Assembly: GCA_963815375.1 (NCBI GenBank) | Contig: CAWFGX010000002.1 | Span: 62,001 to 126,000 of the forward strand | Length of the DNA stretch: 64,000 nt | From: JASHPR01 sp963815375 | GTDB lineage: Bacteria > Actinomycetota > Actinomycetes > Streptosporangiales > Streptosporangiaceae | Direction of reading: 5' to 3' | Part shown: positions 34,147 to 42,488 of the stretch, in pieces | Layout of the letters: every line of letters starts with the position of its first letter | Numbering within the stretch: position 1 is the first letter of the stretch | Notes under the pieces: generated by a model | Databases searched by the model: none | Told to the model about the DNA's origin: nothing | The model's input: only the letters and a program-made list of their open reading frames with translations | Translations under genes and position numbers: made by a program

Positions 34147-34319
34147 AATGTGTCGCGATATTCAGCAGCCTGGCTGATCGCGGGGACGGTTCCTTACCTG
34201 CACATGCGTGCCCTGGTGGTCCTTCATGGTCAGCCGGGTGGCGGCGGCGCCTCTGGCTCCGTGGTCGGCCACGAGATGATCGTCGCGGCGTCGGCCACGC
34301 TAGGGTCGCTTGGCGTATA

Positions 34320-34334
34320 GTCCCCGATGGGGAC
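34320..34334. promoter_or_regulatory. Palindrome GTCCCC-N3-GGGGAC upstream of DUF4242/LuxR pair
   Basis: GTCCCCGATGGGGAC has the same arms and spacing as the palindrome at 10977-10991 and is preceded by GTATA, a possible -10 element. It ends 29 bases before the DUF4242 start. Both sites precede transcription units that encode STAND/LuxR regulators. Confidence 0.55.
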
Positions 34335-34363
34335 GTGTGGCGCCGCCTCAGGGGGGTAATAGT

Positions 34364-34633
34364 ATGCCGATTTTCATGGTCGAGCGGCGGTTCGCGGAGG
34401 AGCTGGAGGGTGTCGCTGACGTCGCTGATGGGATCAACCGCATCAACGGCGAAGAGGGCGTGCGTTGGCTCTACTCGTTCTTGTCGGCTGATAGGCGCAA
34501 GACCTACTGTCTGTACGAGGCGCCGTCGCCGGAAGCGATCCGGCGGGCTGCGACACGAGCGGGCCTGCCAGCGGACGTCATCGTCGAGGTGACCGAGCGT
34601 CTCCTCCCTGACGGGGCGTCAGCGCCGGTCTGA
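34364..34633 (+). CDS. DUF4242 (nickel-binding SCO4226-like) small protein
   Basis: An 89-aa ferredoxin-like protein. The ATG at 34364 follows GGGGGGT; the longer frame has no support. MPIFMVERRFAEELEGVADV then INRINGEEGVRWLYSFLSAD and RRKTYCLYEAPSPEAIRRAA match DUF4242, whose best-known member, SCO4226 of Streptomyces, binds nickel. The core here has RKTYCLYEAP, with Tyr-Cys as usual. Such genes often neighbour AAA/LuxR regulators in actinobacteria, as here (21-base gap), so the pair is probably one operon. Confidence 0.88.
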   Translation: MPIFMVERRFAEELEGVADVADGINRINGEEGVRWLYSFLSADRRKTYCLYEAPSPEAIRRAATRAGLPADVIVEVTERLLPDGASAPV

Positions 34634-34654
34634 CCGGCGCGCGGGCGTCTGACT

Positions 34655-37561
34655 ATGAGTTCGTGGGCCGCGCCTTCGCTGCCGGCTCGTGTCGCCGCGT
34701 CACGGGACCTGCCGCTGGTCGGTCGCCGTTCCGAGCTCGAGACCTTCGAGGCGATCTGGGCCGAGGTCGAGCGCGGCCGCCGTCAGCTCGTGTTCATCGG
34801 CGGAGAACCGGGGGCCGGCAAGTCGCGCTTGACGGCTGAGGTGGCCGGCGCGCTTCGCGACGACGGGGTGACGGTGCTCGTCGGGGCCTCGAACCCCGAT
34901 GGCGGCGTCCCGTACCAGCCCTTTGCCGAGATGCTCGATCACCTTTTTACCGGAACCGCCCCCGGCAGTCTCGCCGCGCTCTTGGACGACGGCGGGGTGG
35001 AGCTCCAGCGCCTCTCGGCCCACGTCACCCGGCACCGGCCCGAGGTCCGCGAATCCCTCGCCGACTCAGGTGAGGTCCGCCGCGACCTGTTCGATGCCGT
35101 GGCCGGCTTGTTCCGCCGGCTGGCCGACGACGGCCCGTTGGCGCTGGTTCTTGAGGATCTCCACTGGGCGCAGCTGCCGACGGTCGCGCTGCTCGAGCAC
35201 GTGGTGCACGCCTCGAACGGCACGCGCATGCTGGTGCTGGTGACGTTTCGCAGCACGGCACCGGATCGTTCCGACGAGGTGGCAGCCCGGGTGGCGGAGC
35301 TGCACCGCCTGGATGGTGTTCGCCGGCTTGACCTGAGCGGGCTCGACACCGACGCCATCGCCGAGTACGTCGTGCTGCGCAGCGGGCTGCCGTTGCGGGA
35401 GGCTCGAGCGCCGGCGGCGTTGCTGCGAGACCGCACGGGCGGCAACCCGTTTTTCTTGCGCGAATTGTGGGCCGATCTCGAACGGCGGGGCGGCGTCTCA
35501 GCGCTTCGCTTCCCCCAGCGCGTCCCCGCCTCGATCAGCGATACGCTGACGGCCCGCATTGATGGGCTCGGCGGGGAGATCCGGCAGGTCATCGAGTTGG
35601 CGGCGGTGCTCGGCAACGAGTTCGACCTGGCCACGCTTCTTGCCGCCGACGGGGCCGGTCTCGCGCAGACGATGGCGTTCGTCGACTCGACAACAGCGCT
35701 CGGGCTGATCGACGTGGTCGATCCGGACGCCGGCCGTTATTCGTTCGTCCATGCGCTGACGCGGCAGGCGGTGCTCGACCGCATGCCGCCGTCTCGGCTG
35801 ACCCGACTCCACGTCCAGGCCGCCGAGGCGCTGGAACGGCAGCCGGCCCGCGCCTCGCTCGTACCGCGGCTCGCACACCACTATCTCGCCGGCCACATCC
35901 TCGGGTTTCACGACCGGGCAGTGCGCTACAGCAGAGAGGCTGGCCGGCTGGCGGAGAAGAGCCTTGCCTTCGAAGACGCCGCGGTGTGGTTCGAACGAGC
36001 GTCGTCGCTGCCGGAGTGCTCACCCGAGCTGCGGTCGGGACTGCTGCTCGCCGCCGGGGCCGACTATGTGCGCGCTTGCCACTTCCCGCACGCCCAAGCG
36101 ATCTACGAGCAGCTCGCGACGGCCGACGATCCGGCGGTCAGGCTCGCCGCCGCCGTGGGGTTCGAGGACGCGACCTGGCGGCCCGGCGTGCTCGGCACCC
36201 GCGCCGCCGATCTGCTGTCGGCCGCCGTCGAGGGGTGCGAGCTCGACGGTCACAATCCGACCTACGTGCGTGCGCTGGCGAGTCTCGGCCGAGCGCTGGC
36301 GCTCGGCGGGGAGACGGCCAGCGCTTGCGAGGTTGGCGGCCGCGCGATCGATCTGGCCCGCGAGCTGGGCGACGGGGCCGTCGTGCTGCACGCCCTCACC
36401 GCCGGCCTGTGGCACGGGATCACGCCCGACATGGCGAAGCGTCAACGCGAGCGCAGCGCGGAGGTGACACGGCTGTCGCGTGCCGCCCGCGACTACGAGT
36501 CCCTTGGTGCGGCGGCGAACTTCCGCGCGACCGTGAGCTATCTGGTCGGCCGGCCGGCCGACCTGCGCGAGGCCATCGAAGACTCGCGGCGCGCTGCGGA
36601 GGCCACCGGTCAGCCGTACTACCGGCACGTCCACGGCTGCCTCGCCTGCGCCGGCGCGTTCCTCCGCGGCGATTTCGCGGGCGCCGAACGGTGGGCCGAG
36701 GAGACGCTCACCCAGACCGACACGGTCGGCGACGAATTGGCTGAGGGCCCCCACGGCGTACAGCTGTTCATGATCAGACGCGAGGCCGACGCGCTGGGAC
36801 GGTTCCGTGATTTCCTCGACGGCCGCGAGTCGTTCGCCGGCCGGTGGGTACCCGGGCTGCTCGCGCTGTACACAGAACTGGGGGTCGAGACCGGCATCCG
36901 GCGCGCCCTGCACCACCTGCTGGACCGCCAGCTCACCGCCCGCACCGACGAGGCCCAGTGGCCCATGGAGCTGGTCTTCATGAGCGAGGCCGCGCTCGCG
37001 CTCGACGACCTCGACGCGGCACGCGTGTTGCGGCCGCTCCTCGCGGAGTACGCGGGCATGAACCTCGTGTCGGGCACGCTGATCGCCACCTTCGGCAGCG
37101 CCGATCGGCTCCTCGCGCGGGTCGCTGCGCTGGTGGGCGACCGTGCCGCCGCCGCTCGCCATTTCGGCGTGGCCCTCGCGATGGATCGCCGCATGCGGTC
37201 AGTCATCCACGAGGCCGAGACCCTCGCCTACCAGGCGCTGTTCGCCGCGTCCGCCGGCCACCGCGATCAGGCCCGAGCCCTGGCCGATGAGGCTCGTCGC
37301 CTCGCCGGCCCGATCGGCCACAACCGTGTCATCCGGATCCTTGCCCCGGTCGCGCCGTCGACCAGACCCGATGGCCTCAGTGAGCGCGAGATCGACGTGT
37401 TGCGCCTGCTCGCCACTGGTCTCAGCAATCAGGAGATCGGTGCTCACCTCCACATCAGCGCCAACACCGCCGCCAACCACGTGCGGAGCATCCTCATGAA
37501 GACCGGAGCTGCAAACCGCACCCAGGCGGCGATCTATGCCGCCCATCACGGCCTCATGTGA
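34655..37561 (+). CDS. LuxR-family regulator with AAA/STAND ATPase domain
   Basis: A 968-aa regulator. LPLVGRRSELETFEAIWAEV leads into the P-loop FIGGEPGAGKSRLTAEV near residues 48-64, Walker B ALVLEDLHWAQLPTVALLEH near 165, and a GNPFFLRELW sensor region. A long TPR-like helical array follows, and the LuxR helix-turn-helix GLSEREIDVLRLLATGLSNQ, EIGAHLHISANTAANHVRSI forms the end. These proteins couple ATP binding to activation by an unknown ligand. The gene follows the DUF4242 gene by 21 bases and precedes an FAD oxidoreductase by 150 bases, a likely target. Confidence 0.93.
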   Translation: MSSWAAPSLPARVAASRDLPLVGRRSELETFEAIWAEVERGRRQLVFIGGEPGAGKSRLTAEVAGALRDDGVTVLVGASNPDGGVPYQPFAEMLDHLFTGTAPGSLAALLDDGGVELQRLSAHVTRHRPEVRESLADSGEVRRDLFDAVAGLFRRLADDGPLALVLEDLHWAQLPTVALLEHVVHASNGTRMLVLVTFRSTAPDRSDEVAARVAELHRLDGVRRLDLSGLDTDAIAEYVVLRSGLPLREARAPAALLRDRTGGNPFFLRELWADLERRGGVSALRFPQRVPASISDTLTARIDGLGGEIRQVIELAAVLGNEFDLATLLAADGAGLAQTMAFVDSTTALGLIDVVDPDAGRYSFVHALTRQAVLDRMPPSRLTRLHVQAAEALERQPARASLVPRLAHHYLAGHILGFHDRAVRYSREAGRLAEKSLAFEDAAVWFERASSLPECSPELRSGLLLAAGADYVRACHFPHAQAIYEQLATADDPAVRLAAAVGFEDATWRPGVLGTRAADLLSAAVEGCELDGHNPTYVRALASLGRALALGGETASACEVGGRAIDLARELGDGAVVLHALTAGLWHGITPDMAKRQRERSAEVTRLSRAARDYESLGAAANFRATVSYLVGRPADLREAIEDSRRAAEATGQPYYRHVHGCLACAGAFLRGDFAGAERWAEETLTQTDTVGDELAEGPHGVQLFMIRREADALGRFRDFLDGRESFAGRWVPGLLALYTELGVETGIRRALHHLLDRQLTARTDEAQWPMELVFMSEAALALDDLDAARVLRPLLAEYAGMNLVSGTLIATFGSADRLLARVAALVGDRAAAARHFGVALAMDRRMRSVIHEAETLAYQALFAASAGHRDQARALADEARRLAGPIGHNRVIRILAPVAPSTRPDGLSEREIDVLRLLATGLSNQEIGAHLHISANTAANHVRSILMKTGAANRTQAAIYAAHHGLM

Positions 37562-37710
37562 GGGGACAGCGAGAGCCCGGTAGTCAGATCTGACCATCGG
37601 CCGCCGCCCCGGAATGGATCAGATCCGGTCATGACGCCCGGCCGCGCCCCTCGTAGCGTGCTGCTGTCGGACCGAACGCCCGGCGGGCCACGGAGACAAG
37701 GAGCACGAAA

Positions 37711-39090
37711 ATGACCGACCTCGTGGACGCGACACCGGACCTCCGCACACGGATCAGCGGGGAGGTCATCGGCTCCGGCGACGCCGGCTACGACGACGCC
37801 CGGTCGGTCTACAACGCCATGATCGATCGGCACCCGGCGCTCATCGCCCGCTGCGCCGGTGTCAGCGATGTGCAGGCGGCACTCGACGCCGGGCGCAAGA
37901 CCGGCGCGCCGGTCGCAGTGCGGGGTGGCGGGCACAACGGGCCGGGGTTTGGCACCGTCGACGGCGGCATCGTCATCGATCTGTCGCCCATGCACTCGGT
38001 CGACGTTGACTCCGGACAACGCACGGCACGAGTGCAGGGAGGTGCCACCTGGGGCCTGGTCGACGCGGCCACCCATGAACACGGCCTGGCGACCCCCGCA
38101 GGCATCATCTCGACGACCGGCGTGGGCGGCCTGACCCTAGGCGGCGGCCACGGCTACCTGTCCCGCAAGTATGGCCTCACCATCGACAACCTGCTCGAAG
38201 CCGAGGTCGTGCTGGCCGACGGGCGGGTGGTCACCGCGTCCGAGTCCGAGCACCCCGATCTGTTCTGGGCGCTGCGCGGCGGAGGCGGGAACTTCGGCAT
38301 CGTCACCTCGTTCACGTTCCGTTTGCACCCGGTGGGCAACGTCGTCTGCGGCCCGACCGCGTGGCCGGTGGCGGCGACCAGCGACGTGCTGTCGTGGTTC
38401 CGCGATTTCCTGCCCGCCCAGGACGGCGACCTCTATGGGTTCTTCGCCGTGATGACCGTGCCGCCGGTCGATACGTTCCCCGAGGCATTCCACCTGCACA
38501 AGGCGTGCGCGATCATGTGGTGCTACCTTGGCGACCCCGCCAACGCGACCGAGGCGCTCAAGCCGGTCCGCGACATGCAGCCCGCGTTCGACGGCATCGG
38601 CGAGGCGCCCTATCCCGGCCTGCAGTCGGCCTTCGACGGGCTCTACCCGCGCGGGCTGCAGTGGTACTGGCGAGGCGACTTCTTCGGCACCGTGCCCGAC
38701 GCCGCCGTAGATGCCCACGCCCGCTTCGCCAGCGAGCTGCCGACCATGCACTCCGCGATGCACCTCTATCCCATCGACGGAGCCGTCAACAAGGTGCCCG
38801 CCAGGGACACCGCCTGGGCCTACCGCGACGCCACCTTCTCGCAGGTGATCGTAGGGGTCGACCCGGACCCGGCCAACGCTGCCGCGATCAAGCAATGGAC
38901 CGTCGACTACTGGGACGCCACCCACCCATACTCAGCCGGCGGGGCGTACGTGAACTTCATGATGGACGAGGGCCAGGACCGGGTGCGAGCCACCTACGGC
39001 GCCAACTACGACCGCCTCGCCGAGATCAAGGCCATCTACGACCCGACCAACTTGTTCCGGATCAACCAGAACATCCAGCCCGCTGGCTGA
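37711..39090 (+). CDS. FAD-linked oxidoreductase (BBE/PCMH type)
   Basis: A 459-aa flavoprotein of the berberine-bridge family. PVAVRGGGHNGPGFGTVDGG carries the His that binds FAD covalently; ISTTGVGGLTLGGGHGYLSR is the PCMH pyrophosphate loop; GLTIDNLLEAEVVLADG follows, with Thr where bicovalent members have Cys, so attachment is probably monocovalent. The C-terminal BBE segment ends YDRLAEIKAIYDPTNLFRIN, giving the usual YDP-N-F-N motif. AAGGAG lies ahead of the start. Family members oxidise sugars, alkaloids or polyketides; the substrate is open. Downstream are two decayed genes that often accompany it. Confidence 0.92.
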   Translation: MTDLVDATPDLRTRISGEVIGSGDAGYDDARSVYNAMIDRHPALIARCAGVSDVQAALDAGRKTGAPVAVRGGGHNGPGFGTVDGGIVIDLSPMHSVDVDSGQRTARVQGGATWGLVDAATHEHGLATPAGIISTTGVGGLTLGGGHGYLSRKYGLTIDNLLEAEVVLADGRVVTASESEHPDLFWALRGGGGNFGIVTSFTFRLHPVGNVVCGPTAWPVAATSDVLSWFRDFLPAQDGDLYGFFAVMTVPPVDTFPEAFHLHKACAIMWCYLGDPANATEALKPVRDMQPAFDGIGEAPYPGLQSAFDGLYPRGLQWYWRGDFFGTVPDAAVDAHARFASELPTMHSAMHLYPIDGAVNKVPARDTAWAYRDATFSQVIVGVDPDPANAAAIKQWTVDYWDATHPYSAGGAYVNFMMDEGQDRVRATYGANYDRLAEIKAIYDPTNLFRINQNIQPAG

Positions 39091-39109
39091 CACCTTCGAC
39101 GGGAACGAC

Positions 39110-39375
39110 GAGGCCGACCCACAAGACGATCGCGAGCCGCTGGATCGGGGAGATCACCGGCAAGGTCGAACTCGACCTTGCCGGTGATCTCTTCACCGGC
39201 GGGTTCAGCTCGACGAGCCCGCTCAGCTCCGAGGCCATGCACGGCCCAGTGGCGATGCCGCAGATGGTGACCGCCTTCCGCGCGGCCTTCCCCGATCTCA
39301 CCGTCGACGTGCAAGCCACCATGGCCGAAGGGACAAGGTCACCCTGCTGTACACGGCGGGGGTACCAACAGCGGA
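39110..39375 (+). pseudogene. SnoaL-like ester-cyclase remnant
   Basis: One frame gives DLFTGGFSSTSPLSSEAMHG then MPQMVTAFRAAFPDLTVDVQ and ATMAEG, the next DKVTLLYTAGVPTAER. Together they are the middle of a SnoaL/ester-cyclase domain (typical F-AAFPDL-V and AEGD-V). The start has been replaced by a perfect 42-base palindrome. Confidence 0.55.
39149..39190. repeat. Perfect 20-bp inverted repeat with 2-base centre
   Basis: The left arm GAGATCACCGGCAAGGTCGA (39149-39168) is followed by AC and then its exact reverse complement at 39171-39190. There is no T-run. The palindrome lies at the beginning of the SnoaL remnant, 60 bases past the FAD oxidoreductase stop. Perfect arms this long in decayed DNA point to a recent origin or selection. 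Confidence 0.9.
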
Positions 39376-39435
39376 AAGATGACGGGAAATCCGCCTACGG
39401 GCAAGTCGGCCACGTGGCGTGGAGATCCCGTAACC

Positions 39436-39829
39436 CCCACCGCCGAGGAGCAGGCGTTCCTCGAGCGCCACGTCTGGACTGTGCTCGCCACCGCCAAGGC
39501 TGACGGCTCGCCGCAGCAGTCGACAGTGCTCTACACGCTCGACGATAGTCGGCCGCTCGTCTCCACCCGCTCCCACCCGCGAAGTGGCGCAACACCGTCC
39601 GCCAGCCGAGCATGAGCCTGACCGTTCCCGACTGGCGAGTCCATCTGGTGATCTACCGCAAGGCGAAGACGACCACCGACGGCCCCGAACGCGCCGAGCT
39701 CACTGCCGACATCCTGGCGGTGGCGCGAAGCCCAGGTCGTCTGGACTCTTCGATCATCGTCGGCTGGCTCGAGGAGAACCAGCACGGGTGCTGAGGATCA
39801 CACCCGACAAGGTGCCCTTCCACGAGTGA
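39436..39829 (+). pseudogene. PPOX-class (F420-dependent) oxidoreductase remnant
   Basis: Pieces in three frames line up in order: TAEEQAFLERHVWTVLATAK then ADGSPQQSTVLYTLDD; MSLTVPDWRVHLVIYRKAKT then GPERAELTADILAVARSPG and SSIIVGWLEENQ; VLRITPDKVPFHE at the stop 39829. This is the outline of a TIGR03618-like F420-dependent pyridoxamine-phosphate-oxidase-fold protein. At least two frameshifts and a lost start make it non-functional. Confidence 0.75.
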
Positions 39830-40064
39830 CGGCGCAGGGCCGACACGGTCGCCGAATACACACCCCTCAGCGACGCCGCGGGCGATGCGGGACGAGTTCG
39901 AGAGATCACTGCTGACCCAGAACTGGGCGCTCGGCGCTAACCTCGCGAACCGGCTTTGCGATCCGATAAACGTGCATAGTCGGCAGGGAGGATGTGGATA
40001 AGTGCTTCCGGCCCGGCTTCGCCCGTTTTGAGGTGGTACGGGCGTAGGGTCGGGGCCTGGGTCC

Positions 40065-41375
40065 CGGTCTGACCTCCTATTCGGCTGACGCCATCTAGGG
40101 CAGGGCTGTCCTTGGATCGATTTGTCGGCCGGGATCCAGGTTTTCAGGCACCCACCGGCGTGCCGGTCTGATCTTGGCCTGGGAAGAGGCCGAGGTTTCA
40201 CAGGATCCGACGGCCAGCGGGTGCGTGCCACCCCTCAACGCAGAGAAAAGGGATGGCAGTGACCATCGTAGAGACACGTGCGATTACCGGCGGCGTGGAC
40301 ATCCACGCCGATAGCCATGTCGCGGCCGCGCTGGATCCGGTCGGCGGGCTGCTCGGCGTCCGGGAATTCCCCGTGAGCGCGGCCGGGTATGCCGGGTTGC
40401 TGGGCTGGCTGGGCGGGTTCGGGACGGTGTGCCTGGTCGGGATCGAGGGCACCGGAGCTACGGCGCCGGCCTGGCCCGCCACATGTCAGCGGCTGGCGTG
40501 CGGGTCGTCGAGGTGGACCGCTCGGACCGGCAGGACCGGCGCCGTCAGGGAAGTCCGATCCGCTGGACGCGGTCAGCGCCGCCGGGGCCGCCCAGTCCGG
40601 CCGGGCTCGCGGCGCCCCGAAGGGACGCGACGGCGCGGTCGAGGCGATCCGGGCGCTGATGGTCGCTAAGCGCAGTGCCCGCTCCGAGCGGACCCAGGCG
40701 ATCAGCCAGGCCCGGGCCCTGGTCGTGACCGGCCCTGAGGACCTGCGCGCCCGGTTCACCGCCCACGCTACCGCTGACCTGGCCGCCGAGCTGGCGGCCC
40801 TGCGGCCCCGGCCCGGCGCTGTCGTCGGCTGCCACACCCGGATCGCTTTGCGGAAGCTGGGCCGCCGCGCCGAGTTCCCCGGCAGCCAGATCGAGCGCCT
40901 GGATGACCTCATCGGGCCCCTGGTCACCGGCAGGGGCCTGCTCGCCCTGCACGGCGTCGGCTCCGACACCGCCGCGATCCTGCTCATCGCTGCCGGGGAC
41001 CAGCCCGAGCGGCTGCGGTCCGAGGCCGCCTGGGCGCACCTGTGTGCCGTAGCGCCGATCCCGGCGTCCTCTGGCAAGACCATCCGGCGGCGCCTCAACC
41101 CGGCCGGCGACCGGCAGGCCAGCCACGCCTTGTGGCGGATCGTGATCACCCGGATGAGCTCCCACCCGGCGACCCGGGCCTACACCGGCCGGCGTACCGC
41201 CCAGGGCCTGTCCAAGAAAGAGATCATGCGCTGCCTCAAACGCTACGCCGCCCGCGAGGCCTGCCCCCACCTCCGCCACGTCGCTGACTGACAGCCCGCG
41301 CACTCCGGGGGCGGCCTGACCCTCTATTCGGCTGCGCATCCGTGCTGGCCTTCTATCGATTTGCCGACCGCCCCC
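40065..41375 (+). mobile_element. IS110-family element with related ends
   Basis: The transposase pseudogene is bracketed by two similar non-coding stretches in the same orientation. On the left (about 40065-40125) CCTATTCGGCTG is followed later by ATCGATTTGTCGGCCG. On the right (about 41306-41375) CTCTATTCGGCTG is followed by ATCGATTTGCCGACCG. Shared end sequences without inverted repeats fit the IS110 family. The exact tips could not be fixed. Confidence 0.65.
40253..41291 (+). pseudogene. IS110-family transposase, frameshifted
   Basis: DEDD recombinase pieces occur in three frames: GGVDIHADSHVAAALDP (first Asp) and LVGIEGTG (Glu) in frame one; SYGAGLARHMSAAGVRVVEV then DRSDRQ in frame two; KSDPLDAVSAAGAAQSG (last acidic pair) and the whole C-terminal transposase_20 domain (LLALHGVGSDTAAILLIAAG, WAHLCAVAPIPASSGK) in frame three. 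Shifts near 40460 and 40550 disable it, unless expressed by unlikely double frameshifting. Confidence 0.85.
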
Positions 41376-42113
41376 GGTCCAGCTCTGACTGCTGCCCGCG
41401 TGACCTAATAAGAGCCTGCCCTCCACCGGAGTGACCCTTCCCTGCCATGTCCGCAATCAGCAGCGCCAGCCAGAGCAGCATCTCCTGAACACGGAAATTG
41501 AAAGATTCAAAACAGAACCCGAACCTTGACAGACATAGGAGCATCGATCTGTACATGCCCAGCTGTTTTGTTCGCTGGCCAGCCTTTCACTCTGCGTAGC
41601 CAACTTCCGTTGTATTTCTTCGACGGGCTATATCGCCCGCGCGAAGTGACAGGGCTCAGCGACGCCCAGGTTTCAGCCGCCGACGACAGCGCCCGGGTTG
41701 GATCGCTGTTCACGTGTTCCCGCAACCGGAGACGCTCTAGGGCACTCCAGCTCTGGCGGCTACGTACACCCGGGCCATCAACAAAGGCCCACCCCACCCG
41801 CGCGCAGGCGGCCGGCCCGTCGAACTGCCAGCCACGATCACCCATGGCATCATCAACGCAGACACGGTCGCCGGGCCCTCCAGCACGACGGTACCGCCCG
41901 TCTCCCGCAACCCTTCCGAGGCCACGCCGCCGCCAGCTACTCGCCGCCAGCCGGGCCCGCGAAGTCTCCTGACCCCGGACCTGTTCCCGGCAGAAGAGAC
42001 GCTCCACGTCAACGAAAGACCTGGTAACCGGATTGCGCATCCGAGCCGCGTGCCACTCAGAATGCCACTCACGGCTGGAGAGGTACTCGGTTCTACGCTC
42101 GATAAAACTTTGA
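41376..42113. other. Region without a recognised gene before tRNA-Thr
   Basis: About 740 bases just inside the right attachment repeat. Plus-strand residues TYTRAINKGPPHPRAGGRPV look protein-like but match nothing I know. An AT-richer part near 41540-41640 and loss of frame elsewhere suggest the decayed end of the integrated element. Confidence 0.4.
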
Positions 42114-42166
42114 TGACCTGGAGCCCCCTTACGGAATCGAACCGTAGACCTTCTCCTTACCATGGA
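42114..42166 (-). repeat. Right 53-bp direct repeat within tRNA-Thr
   Basis: Identical to 17590-17642. It covers the tRNA from the anticodon to the 3' CCA plus five flanking bases. Because the intact tRNA is at this end, the tRNA gene was preserved by the integration and the other copy is the displaced original 3' end. Confidence 0.9.
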
Positions 42167-42194
42167 GACGCTCTGCCGACTGAGCTAAGGGGGC
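42119..42194 (-). tRNA. tRNA-Thr (anticodon GGT)
   Basis: The minus strand folds as a normal class I tRNA: acceptor GCCCCCT with AGGGGGC, D arm GCTCAGTCGGCAGAGC, anticodon stem TCTCC/GGAGA with loop ATGGTAA (anticodon GGT, Thr), T arm ACGG-TTCGATT-CCGT region, discriminator T and an encoded CCA at 42119-42121. Its 3' half is the right attachment repeat. The only complete tRNA gene seen in the window. Confidence 0.95.
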
Positions 42195-42488
42195 TTGTTT
42201 CAGTTGTCGGACCTGCGATTCTGCATCCTGAGGCGGTCGACTCAGGCTGTACACGGTAACCCCGCGAGCCTTCCCCGCCCTGAGTGCTAGCGAGCCTACC
42301 GTACTTCCGGAGGCTCTCGCCTTCGCCCTCGGGCGCCCGGGGAGCAGAGAGTACGATCCACGATCACGCCAGGTGCTCAGCTCGCAGCACAGCGATGAGT
42401 GTTGGCCTGGTCGACTCATCGAGCACAGATTCTTGCCGCCCGGTTTTACTCCTAAGGCGATAGCCTCCACAGGGGCATGAGGTGTCGA

